From contig JAQBYK010000054.1 in assembly GCA_027622635.1 (NCBI GenBank), positions 1 to 7,616 of the forward strand: 7,616 nucleotides of DNA, written 5' to 3'. Of the stretch, positions 1 to 5,701 are shown one piece after another (within the stretch, counting starts at the first letter, position 1; every line of letters starts with the position of its first letter). The notes below the pieces were generated by a model. That model made no database searches and was not told where the DNA came from. It was given only the letters and a program-made list of their open reading frames with translations. The position numbers were made by a program, and so were the translations under genes. The DNA is from a bacterium. GTDB taxonomy: Bacteria; Patescibacteriota; Gracilibacteria; UBA1369; LOWO2-01-FULL-3.

Positions 1-344
1 TCTCGCGCTTTGTCAGGTTGGTTGTTTTTGAGGGATGCTTCACCTAGTTTTGCTAAAACTTCCAACGAATCAGGATTTATGATGCTTGCGTTTTCGTAAT
101 TGTCGACTGCTTCCTTGAAGATCCCTTTTGAATAATAATCATCTCCGGCTGCTATATACTGGTCAAAACTCTTTTCTTGTTCAGTTGTATCTATCGGCTT
201 TTCTTTTACAATTATCTCGTTTAAGGTCTCAATTTTTGGAATATCTTCATTTTCCGGATGAGCGGATGGTTTGAAAAAGTGGATAGATAGAAAAACTGTT
301 CCAAGTATTATTATCAGCCAAAGTGGTGCGAGGTATTTATTCAT
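1..344 (-). CDS. Membrane-anchored TPR-repeat protein, N-terminal part (3' end outside window)
   Basis: Reading down from an ATG at 344 gives 114 open codons that run off the window edge. The protein starts MNKYLAPLWL and has a hydrophobic segment at about residues 4-24, consistent with a single membrane anchor or uncleaved signal. A polar linker of about 40 residues follows. From about residue 63 there is a good tetratricopeptide repeat (YIAAGDDYYSKGIFKEAVDN, then an NP turn), and a second helical repeat (LAKLGEASLKNNQPDKAR) is cut by the window end. TPRs are protein-interaction scaffolds, so an extracytoplasmic or membrane-side adaptor role is likely, but the partner is unknown. The start overlaps the ruvC stop as ATGA, so it is probably translationally coupled to ruvC and is the third gene of the pyk operon. 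No Shine-Dalgarno sequence precedes the ATG. Specific function is not recognised. Confidence 0.82.
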   Translation of the reverse strand, partial: MNKYLAPLWLIIILGTVFLSIHFFKPSAHPENEDIPKIETLNEIIVKEKPIDTTEQEKSFDQYIAAGDDYYSKGIFKEAVDNYENASIINPDSLEVLAKLGEASLKNNQPDKAR

Positions 345-814
345 GGTTTTATTGTGTTTGCCAGGCAGATTGCTGCAGCTATTGCATCTGCTGCATCGTC
401 CGGTTTGGGCGTTTGAGTGAGTCCTAAAATAATTTTAACCATATCTTGAATCATTTTTTTGTCAGCTTTGCCGTAGCCACAAACTGCCAGTTTTATTTCG
501 TTGGGAGTGTATTGCTCAATGCCCAGTCCATTTTCTGTGCATTTTTGGATTATTACTCCGCGTGCTTCGGCCACCGTCATTGCTGTTTTTGCGTTGTTTG
601 AGAAGAATAATTTCTCGATTGATGCTTTAGCGGGTTTCCACTTTTTTATTAGTGTAGTTATGTCTTTTGCTATTTGATCCAGGCGGATATTTTGTTTTAG
701 GCCTGCTTTGGTTCGTATGCAGCCGTAGTCCAGAAGTTTTACTTTCCCTTTTTCACTTTCGAGTATGCTGAATCCGGTTGTTGCAGTCCCCGGGTCTATT
801 CCCAGTATTCTCAT
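341..814 (-). CDS. ruvC: Crossover junction endodeoxyribonuclease RuvC
   Basis: RuvC is the Holliday-junction resolvase that makes paired nicks in four-way junctions held by RuvAB, a cytosolic step of recombinational repair. The 157-residue product begins MRILGIDPGTATTGF, the canonical RNase H-fold start with catalytic Asp7. The second acidic residue is Glu67 in SIEKLFFSNNAKTA. The C-terminal pair is Asp140 and Asp143 in DDAADAIAAAIC. All four metal-binding acids are therefore present and the enzyme should be active. It is slightly shorter than E. coli RuvC (173 residues), mostly at the C-terminus. The ATG at 814 overlaps the pyk stop codon and the TGA at 341-343 overlaps the next start, both as ATGA, so expression is tied to the pyk transcript. 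Being next to pyk rather than ruvA or ruvB is not the classical arrangement. Confidence 0.97.
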   Translation of the reverse strand: MRILGIDPGTATTGFSILESEKGKVKLLDYGCIRTKAGLKQNIRLDQIAKDITTLIKKWKPAKASIEKLFFSNNAKTAMTVAEARGVIIQKCTENGLGIEQYTPNEIKLAVCGYGKADKKMIQDMVKIILGLTQTPKPDDAADAIAAAICLANTIKP

Positions 815-2241
815 ATTTTGAGTGTAGTAATTAATTTTTCTTGTTTACTCGCATTACAAACCAAGACGATTTTATTTCCTTTCTTGATGACTTTATTTTT
901 TTTAAGAAATTGAATGATTTTGTTCACTTTATCCTTTGAGCTCTTGGGTATTTTGTGAACTAAAATAGTGTTCAGTCCCCAGACTAATGTGAGTTCTCTT
1001 GCCGTTTTTTCACTGTTTGTTACAGTGATGACTTTTGTAAAATGTCTGTGTTTTGCGATTTGTCTTGCAGTATATCCATCTGTCGTGTAGACAACTAGGA
1101 AATCGGCTTTTGTGTCTATTGCCAATTCGCAGCCATTTAAACAGGTCGCATTTAGGGAGCTTAGATATTTTTTGTTCTGGTGTGGAATGTCATATCTTAA
1201 TTCTTCGTATTTTTGCATTTCTTTCTCCACTGCAGATGCGACTTTGCTAAGTGTTGTTGCAGCGTGAATCGGATATTTTCCAACGGCACTCTCATTAGAG
1301 AGCATAATGGCATCGGTGTGATCAAAAACGGCGTTTGCGGCATCTGAAATCTCCGCCCTTGTTGCTCGAGATTTTTTTATCATAGAGTCCAGTACTTGAG
1401 TAGCAGTAATTACGGGTTTGCCGTATGCGTTTGCCAGTGCGATCATTCTCTTTTGAACAATTGGAACTTGTTCCGCCTTTATATCCGCACCAAGATCACC
1501 TCTTGCCACCATAACTCCATCTGAAGCACGGATTATTTTTTTGAGGTTTTTGACAGCTTCATGTCTCTCAACTTTAGCAATAATTGCGGTATCTTTTTTC
1601 TGTTTATGAATCATTTTTCTTAAATCATTGATGTCCTTGTCAGATTTTACGAATGATAAAGCTACAAAATCCACATTATGCTTTAAGCCAAATGCCAAAT
1701 CTTTTTTATCTTTTAAAGTAATTGTAGGTTTTGAAATTGAGGAGGTAGGTAGGTTGATTCCGCGACTACTTGTCACTAGTCCACCTGTTTTAGTTTTGCA
1801 GTAAATTTGAGTCTTGCTTACTTTAAGAATGCGTACTTCAATTAAACCGTCATCTATAAGAATGATATCGTCTTTTTTTACGTCTTTGATTATATTTTTA
1901 TAATTGATGGGTATTGTGATGTTTCCCCCTTCTTCTTTTCCTGTAATCTTGTTTGTTGTAAGCACAAACTCTTTGTTTTCCTTTAATTTTATTCCTTCTT
2001 TAGGCATGGCTCCTATACGAATTTTGGGTCCTTGGAGATCCTGAAGTATGCCGATCCTTTTGCCGGTGAGTTTTTCAGCTTTATGAATATTCTGAATAAT
2101 TTTGGCATGATTATCATGAGTACCATGCGAAAAATTAAGCCTTGCAACATTCATGCCGGCATTTATCAATTTGGTGATTTCATTTACAGAGTCACTGGCC
2201 GGACCGAGGGTGCAAACTATTTTGGTGTTTTTTGTATACAT
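811..2241 (-). CDS. pyk: Pyruvate kinase, predicted K+-independent type
   Basis: This enzyme transfers phosphate from phosphoenolpyruvate to ADP, the last ATP-yielding step of glycolysis, in the cytosol. The 476-residue product has the full domain order: N-terminal TIM-barrel start (TKIVCTLGPAS, NVARLNFSHG with Arg34, Asn36, Ser38), a B domain at about 75-170, the rest of the barrel (IAKVER with catalytic Lys223 and Glu225, VARGDLG with Asp249, ATQVLDSM with Thr281) and a C-terminal domain from about 350. At the monovalent-cation region it reads DLQGPKIRIG. The residues matching rabbit 113, 114, 117 and 120 are Leu, Gln, Lys and Ile, the pattern described for potassium-independent enzymes. 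The usual MLSGETA motif is MLSNESA here, a mild divergence. The C-terminal phosphate loop (TTDGYTA) only partly matches the TxSGxTA consensus, so the allosteric effector cannot be told. It is first gene of the pyk-ruvC-TPR unit, with no Shine-Dalgarno before the ATG. Confidence 0.97.
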   Translation of the reverse strand: MYTKNTKIVCTLGPASDSVNEITKLINAGMNVARLNFSHGTHDNHAKIIQNIHKAEKLTGKRIGILQDLQGPKIRIGAMPKEGIKLKENKEFVLTTNKITGKEEGGNITIPINYKNIIKDVKKDDIILIDDGLIEVRILKVSKTQIYCKTKTGGLVTSSRGINLPTSSISKPTITLKDKKDLAFGLKHNVDFVALSFVKSDKDINDLRKMIHKQKKDTAIIAKVERHEAVKNLKKIIRASDGVMVARGDLGADIKAEQVPIVQKRMIALANAYGKPVITATQVLDSMIKKSRATRAEISDAANAVFDHTDAIMLSNESAVGKYPIHAATTLSKVASAVEKEMQKYEELRYDIPHQNKKYLSSLNATCLNGCELAIDTKADFLVVYTTDGYTARQIAKHRHFTKVITVTNSEKTARELTLVWGLNTILVHKIPKSSKDKVNKIIQFLKKNKVIKKGNKIVLVCNASKQEKLITTLKI

Positions 2242-2252
2242 TGAAAAGAATC

Positions 2253-2264
2253 TTATCTAGATAA
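2253..2264. promoter_or_regulatory. 12-bp palindrome at the pyk transcription start
   Basis: TTATCTAGATAA is a perfect 12-bp palindrome directly abutting the -10 hexamer and covering the predicted start site. A second CTAGAT half lies in inverted orientation at 2278-2283, so 2257-2283 forms a larger imperfect dyad around the -10 box. The position suits a repressor operator. In RNA the larger dyad could also pair as a weak hairpin ending the upstream transcript, but it lacks a GC-rich stem. No regulator is identifiable in the window. Confidence 0.35.
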
Positions 2265-2273
2265 ATTATACCA
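2265..2273 (-). promoter_or_regulatory. Extended -10 promoter for pyk-ruvC-TPR
   Basis: On the minus strand the sequence TGGTATAAT is a perfect -10 hexamer preceded by TGn, the extended -10 signature. It ends 23 nt before the pyk ATG, so transcription would start near 2258 with a leader of about 17 nt. No convincing -35 box lies 17 bp upstream (AACGAA), which is tolerated by extended -10 promoters. It lies in the 51-bp gap after the transpeptidase-like gene. Confidence 0.6.
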
Positions 2274-2292
2274 TATAATCTAGGTATTTCGT

Positions 2293-4191
2293 TCATTTTC
2301 TCTTTGTCTTTTCAATTTTTGCTCTAAGAAAAGTAATCCATTGTGAAGCTTTCTTTTTATATGGTATGCGAATATCTTTGCTTTGAATTTCTAAAAAGTG
2401 ATTTAAATATTTCTCGTATAGGGCGATTTGTTCATCCTTATTCATATTTGACAATCCTTCCTCATCTTTTTCGTAATTCTCTACAACCAGATTTAGATCA
2501 ATTACTTTTGGTGCTTTTTCAATGGCAATTTTTTTTCTCATTTCGTCTATCCATTTTTTTGAACTTCTTTCATATTTTTTGTAAAGTTTTAGTGCTCTTT
2601 TGAGATCTGTTTTTATCCATACGGGCACTCTTGTACCTTTGAGATTTGCCAGTTTTTCCTCTACATCAGTTACTGTTTGAGATGCCAGTTTATGAATTTC
2701 TAAAAATCTTCTGAGATATCCTTCGTAAAGTTTTATTTTTTCACTTGATTCCATCTTTCCCAGGTTTTCTTTGCTTTTTTCATATCTTTCCAATTCTGTG
2801 TCCATGCTATCTTTGACCGGGTCGTTTAAAACTATTGGAATCCCAAAATGATTTCCCATAATTCTATGAACTTCTTGCTCTCCTTTGTCTTTTGGGTCAT
2901 TGAATCTTGCAAGAAATTGATCGATTTCTTCTGCTTTGTCTGGATTGTTTGTTTTTTCCCTAACAAGCATCCGATTGTACATGTCCATAACATGCCTGAT
3001 TAGATATCTTGGCGCTCTTGTACATCCCATTGAAGCCGGGCTTCCGAAATGTTTTTCCTCTTTTTCTTTTGTTGGATGCAAAAAGTATGCGAAAAATCTC
3101 CATTCGCCCTTGTCTTCGTTGTAATATGCTTCATTGAAGACTTTGTACTGCAGTTCATCTTCCTCTTGTTGCTCAGATCCGTAATACTGCGTGAATTCTG
3201 ATTTATGCACTCTACTCCCTTTTCTTGGGTTAACTGTGTTTGCCAGGTATGCTGTCATTGAAGGTGATTTCCCTTTTCCTTTATTGGCGTATCTTTTGCT
3301 ACTTCCGGTTGAAACCAGATTGAATTCTTTTAATGCCAGTGATTTTTTTGTTTCATCATATTTGAAGACTACGATGTATTGTTCTGATTCTATTTTATTT
3401 ACATACAAGACATAGGGAGCATTTTTAAATACAACAATTTCTCCGGATGCTATTTTTTCCAGTAATTGCTTTTCAATATATGGACGTTCTTTTTCAAATC
3501 TTTCGTATGCTTCTATTGATGTTTGCATTCCTTCTCTGGCCATTGCTAATTGCTTCATGAATCTTTTGGCTGTTTTTGCTCTTTGATAGGCTACATTTTT
3601 TTCTTTTCTGACAGTTTTCCATTCTTCACTATTTTCTTTCAAGTGACCCATCTTTTCTGTGAGTTTTTCCACATATTTTGTTTCTGACAAAAGGACACGA
3701 TTAATTCCTGTAATCAATTTTGAGTATAGGTCAATTTTTATTTGAAGGTTTTCAGCATGGCTTGATCCTATATTTAGACTTGCCTCTATTTCAGCTGAAA
3801 AATCAGCTGCTACATCCGGTAGTTTGCGCTGAAGATTGATTAGGTAAATGTCGTATTTGTCGTCACTCCATGTTATTTCGGGAGATTGTGTGGGGGATTG
3901 TGGAAGCTCTTCTTTTCTTTCGGTTTGAAATTTTTGGAGGATTGCTACTCTTTTTTGAAGATGCTGAATGATTCTATCTAATTGTTCCTTTTGTGTTGGA
4001 TTTGCGTTTTGTCTTAAAGTTTCATACTTTAGGATAGTTCTTTGATAAACTAAGATTTTGTTATCTTTGTCATCTGTTTCCGGTAGCTCTTGTCTTAAAT
4101 AGTCTTGTATTTCATCTAACTTTATTGAAAAGGAGTCTGGTGCTTGTTCGTTTTCTTCTTCTTGTTGGTTTTCTTTTGGTTGTTTGCTCAA
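2293..4191 (-). CDS. Divergent L,D-transpeptidase (YkuD-like) protein with flanking helical repeats
   Basis: This 632-residue protein is not a standard annotation, but a YkuD-type core can be traced at about residues 250-460. A beta-rich opening (VLYVNKIESEQYIVVFKYDE) is followed by a SPSMTAYL segment where the family has TPxGxF. Then come His372 and SPASMGCTR, with Ser387, Cys390 and Arg392 after exactly 14 intervening residues. HFGIPIVLND closes the core, like the family's GTPV strand. Known L,D-transpeptidases crosslink peptidoglycan stems through the cysteine, with the upstream histidine as base. The second histidine of the usual SHGC motif is Met388 here. Flanking regions are charged helical segments: residues 468-501 and 571-604 are clear copies of one repeat (LYExYLxxFLEI), with weaker copies near 46-90 and 151-170. 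No signal peptide or membrane segment is seen. The start is TTG at 4191, because a TGA lies in frame two codons upstream and the first internal Met is residue 181. It follows the peptidoglycan-binding gene by 49 bp, which supports a cell-wall role. Catalytic activity is inferred. Confidence 0.72.
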   Translation of the reverse strand: MSKQPKENQQEEENEQAPDSFSIKLDEIQDYLRQELPETDDKDNKILVYQRTILKYETLRQNANPTQKEQLDRIIQHLQKRVAILQKFQTERKEELPQSPTQSPEITWSDDKYDIYLINLQRKLPDVAADFSAEIEASLNIGSSHAENLQIKIDLYSKLITGINRVLLSETKYVEKLTEKMGHLKENSEEWKTVRKEKNVAYQRAKTAKRFMKQLAMAREGMQTSIEAYERFEKERPYIEKQLLEKIASGEIVVFKNAPYVLYVNKIESEQYIVVFKYDETKKSLALKEFNLVSTGSSKRYANKGKGKSPSMTAYLANTVNPRKGSRVHKSEFTQYYGSEQQEEDELQYKVFNEAYYNEDKGEWRFFAYFLHPTKEKEEKHFGSPASMGCTRAPRYLIRHVMDMYNRMLVREKTNNPDKAEEIDQFLARFNDPKDKGEQEVHRIMGNHFGIPIVLNDPVKDSMDTELERYEKSKENLGKMESSEKIKLYEGYLRRFLEIHKLASQTVTDVEEKLANLKGTRVPVWIKTDLKRALKLYKKYERSSKKWIDEMRKKIAIEKAPKVIDLNLVVENYEKDEEGLSNMNKDEQIALYEKYLNHFLEIQSKDIRIPYKKKASQWITFLRAKIEKTKRK

Positions 4192-4194
4192 GAT

Positions 4195-4238
4195 TCAATC
4201 TGTTAGGATTGTGTATTTAGTGTTCAACCGCAACTCCT
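4195..4238 (-). promoter_or_regulatory. Shine-Dalgarno site and 10-codon leader ORF before the transpeptidase-like gene
   Basis: AGGAG at 4238-4234 is followed, after 6 nt, by TTG at 4227. From there ten codons (M, then NTKYTILTD) run to TGA at 4197-4195, in the same frame as the downstream gene and only 3 nt before its TTG start at 4191. It is the only good Shine-Dalgarno match I see ahead of any start in the window, and it does not fit the called start. It could be a leader peptide feeding reinitiation, the true start of the gene with the TGA a sequence error or recoded, or chance. Confidence 0.35.
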
Positions 4239-4240
4239 GA

Positions 4241-5608
4241 TTATTCTAATGTACCAGAATCTGGAGTTGCCGCTGCCGGTGGAGGTACAGCTTCCTCAGG
4301 TTTTGGTTGAGTTGGAGTTGCTTCTGCCGGTAGAGGTACAGCTTCAGCTGGTTTAGCTGGTGCTTGTTCAGCTGGTTTAGCTGGTGCTTGTTCAGCAGGT
4401 TTAGCCGGTTCCTGTTCTTTAGGTTTGCCTGGTTCTTGTTCAGCGGGTTTACCGGGCTCTTGTTCAGCGGGTTTGCCTGGTTCTTGTTCTTTAGGTTTGC
4501 CTGGTTCTTGTTCAGCGGGTTTACCTGGTTCTTGTTCAGTAGGTTTGCCCGGTTCTTGTTCAGTAGGTTTACCGGGTTCTTGTTCAGCGGGTTTGCCTGG
4601 TTCTTGTTCAGCAGGTTTGCCTGGTTCTTGTTCGCCTGGTTTGCCTGGCTCTTGTTCTTTAGGTTTACCGGGTTCTTGTTCACCAGGTTTGCCCGGTTCT
4701 TGCTCGGCAGGTGTGCCCGGTTCTTGTTCACCAGGTTTGCCCGGTTCTTGTTCGCCAGGTTTACCTGGTTCTTGTTCACCAGGTTTGCCCGGTTCTTGCT
4801 CGGCAGGTTTGCCCGGTTCTTGTTCTTTAGGTTTACCTGGTTCTTGTTCAGCGGGTTTACCGGGCTCTTGTTCAGCGGGTTTACCGGGCTCTTGTTCAGT
4901 AGGTTTGCCTGGTTCTTGTTCACCTGGTTTACCCGGTTCTTGTTCTCCAGGTTTTTCGTTTACTGCCGCCTTAAGCGCGGCGAGTGTTTTTGGTCCGAAT
5001 ACTCCGTCTACTCTCAATCCGGCGATTTTTTGAAATTTTCTTAATGCTGAACTAGTTTTTGTTCCTTTTATTCCATCTAACCATTTTGGATCGATACTTT
5101 TGTATTTTGGATTTTTTGCAAGTTTCTTGAATAAGATTTGAAGCATTAATCTATCAGTTTTGTCTCGTAGATAAGTTACTCTTTTAGTTCCTTCTACCCA
5201 CGTTTTTCTTCCTTTGACTCTTTTGATGTGTAAGTCTGAATCCACACTGTCTTGTAGCCTTGTTAAGGCTACTGAATCATCAAATCCGTCAAGATCTTTT
5301 CTTACAGATTCTCTTAAGGCTTTAAATTTTTCTTTATATGCTTTGTCTGCCTTTGCTAGTCTTTCACCTTTTGCACCTTTTGGGGCATCTGGTAAAGCGA
5401 GTCCTGCTTTTGGTGCGTCCTCAACCTTTCCAGGTTTGTCAGCTACAGGAGCAGTAGCTTCCGGACCGGCATCTGGTCTTTGGCTTTCAGCTTCAGGTTC
5501 TCTTTGTGGTCCAATATCATCGGCTCCTCCAGGCCCTTTATCAACGTCATAACAAAGTGTGTGGGTATTCCTAAATGGATTTAGGATTTTGAATAATTTT
5601 GTTTTCAT
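4241..5608 (-). CDS. Peptidoglycan-binding protein with 25-unit octapeptide repeat
   Basis: The 455-residue product has three parts. Residues 1-150 form a charged leader with a Pro/Ala/Glu-rich stretch (25-80) and a likely helical segment (82-125). Residues about 150-216 are a PG_binding_1 domain: LDGIKGTKTSSALRKFQ followed by GLRVDGVFGPKTLAAL shows both DGxxG turns and the ALxxFQ core. This fold binds peptidoglycan in many wall hydrolases and transpeptidases. Residues 221-420 are 25 tandem octapeptides of the form EQEPGKPx with x being Gly, Ala, Thr or Lys, the last two being EQAPAKP. A Pro/Ala-rich tail of 35 residues ends the protein, without a sortase motif or membrane anchor. The repeat resembles extended wall-spanning stalks such as the octapeptide region of staphylococcal protein A, so a wall-bound rod is plausible. 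There is no clear signal peptide: the N-terminus (MKTKLFKILNPFRNTHTLC) has only a short hydrophobic patch and no proper lipobox. The ATG at 5608 is the first start after an in-frame TAA. It probably forms a two-gene unit with the transpeptidase-like gene. Confidence 0.85.
   Translation of the reverse strand: MKTKLFKILNPFRNTHTLCYDVDKGPGGADDIGPQREPEAESQRPDAGPEATAPVADKPGKVEDAPKAGLALPDAPKGAKGERLAKADKAYKEKFKALRESVRKDLDGFDDSVALTRLQDSVDSDLHIKRVKGRKTWVEGTKRVTYLRDKTDRLMLQILFKKLAKNPKYKSIDPKWLDGIKGTKTSSALRKFQKIAGLRVDGVFGPKTLAALKAAVNEKPGEQEPGKPGEQEPGKPTEQEPGKPAEQEPGKPAEQEPGKPKEQEPGKPAEQEPGKPGEQEPGKPGEQEPGKPGEQEPGTPAEQEPGKPGEQEPGKPKEQEPGKPGEQEPGKPAEQEPGKPAEQEPGKPTEQEPGKPTEQEPGKPAEQEPGKPKEQEPGKPAEQEPGKPAEQEPGKPKEQEPAKPAEQAPAKPAEQAPAKPAEAVPLPAEATPTQPKPEEAVPPPAAATPDSGTLE
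4349..4948 (-). repeat. 24-bp in-frame tandem repeat, 25 units
   Basis: Twenty-five consecutive 24-bp units encode the octapeptide stalk. The Glu-Gln-Glu codons are almost always GAACAAGAA. Pro, Gly and Lys-Pro codons vary mainly at third positions. The x codon changes freely between GCT, ACT, AAA and GGN. One unit carries Thr in place of Lys (residue 299). Because 24 is a multiple of three and units lack stops in other frames, long spurious frames appear on both strands. Slippage or recombination here changes length without shifting the frame. Confidence 0.97.
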
Positions 5609-5637
5609 ATTTTTGTTTTTATTTAAATTATTGTAAT

Positions 5638-5666
5638 ATTATAGCTTAAAATGACTTCAAAAGCAA
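5638..5666 (-). promoter_or_regulatory. Sigma-70-like promoter for the peptidoglycan-binding/transpeptidase pair
   Basis: A perfect TATAAT (5643-5638, minus strand) lies 17 bp downstream of TTGCTT (5666-5661), which matches the first three bases of the -35 consensus. Transcription would begin near 5631, leaving a leader of about 23 nt that is A-rich and has no Shine-Dalgarno before the ATG at 5608. Its place in the 88-bp gap after glmS suggests the pair is expressed independently of glmS. Confidence 0.55.
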
Positions 5667-5701
5667 TAGTTTAGGGTAAGGAAATGGTAAGAAAAACTAT
5701 T
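5665..5701. repeat. 8-bp inverted repeat after glmS
   Basis: AATAGTTT and AAACTATT (plus-strand arms 5665-5672 and 5694-5701) are perfect inverse copies 21 bp apart, with one arm covering the glmS stop codon and the other touching the next -35 box. The stem is AT-rich and the loop long, with only a TTTT run after it, so it is at best a weak terminator for glmS. It may be chance. Confidence 0.25.

Noticed and set aside
2271..2279. TATAAT on the plus strand as a divergent promoter
   Set aside because: It is the mirror half of the AT-rich dyad; no plus-strand gene follows and the plus-strand frames there are antisense to a real gene.
4195..4197. Alternative genetic code with TGA as Gly (Gracilibacteria/SR1), which would join the leader ORF to the transpeptidase-like gene
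   Set aside because: TGA closes ruvC and pyk exactly at their family ends and in ATGA overlaps, and no conserved gene here has an internal TGA at a Gly position.
4246..4923. A 225-codon minus-strand frame rich in Asn-Lys-Asn repeats
   Set aside because: It is an alternate frame of the 24-bp repeat. A repeat length divisible by three without stops opens all frames, and the correct frame has a recognisable PG-binding domain.
4349..4948. CRISPR array
   Set aside because: The units are contiguous 24-bp coding repeats with no unique spacers, and they are in frame with a domain-bearing gene.
4364..5044. Plus-strand frames over the repeat, one Phe/Trp/Leu-rich and membrane-like, another (4425-5033) of collagen-like GLPGSCS repeats
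   Set aside because: Both are antisense shadows of the same repeat array, with no promoter, no independent domain, and composition fixed by the complementary strand.
5214..5552. Plus-strand Ser/Ala/Pro-rich frame opposite the PG-binding gene
   Set aside because: It lies entirely antisense to the N-terminal coding region and shows only the low-complexity complement of that gene.
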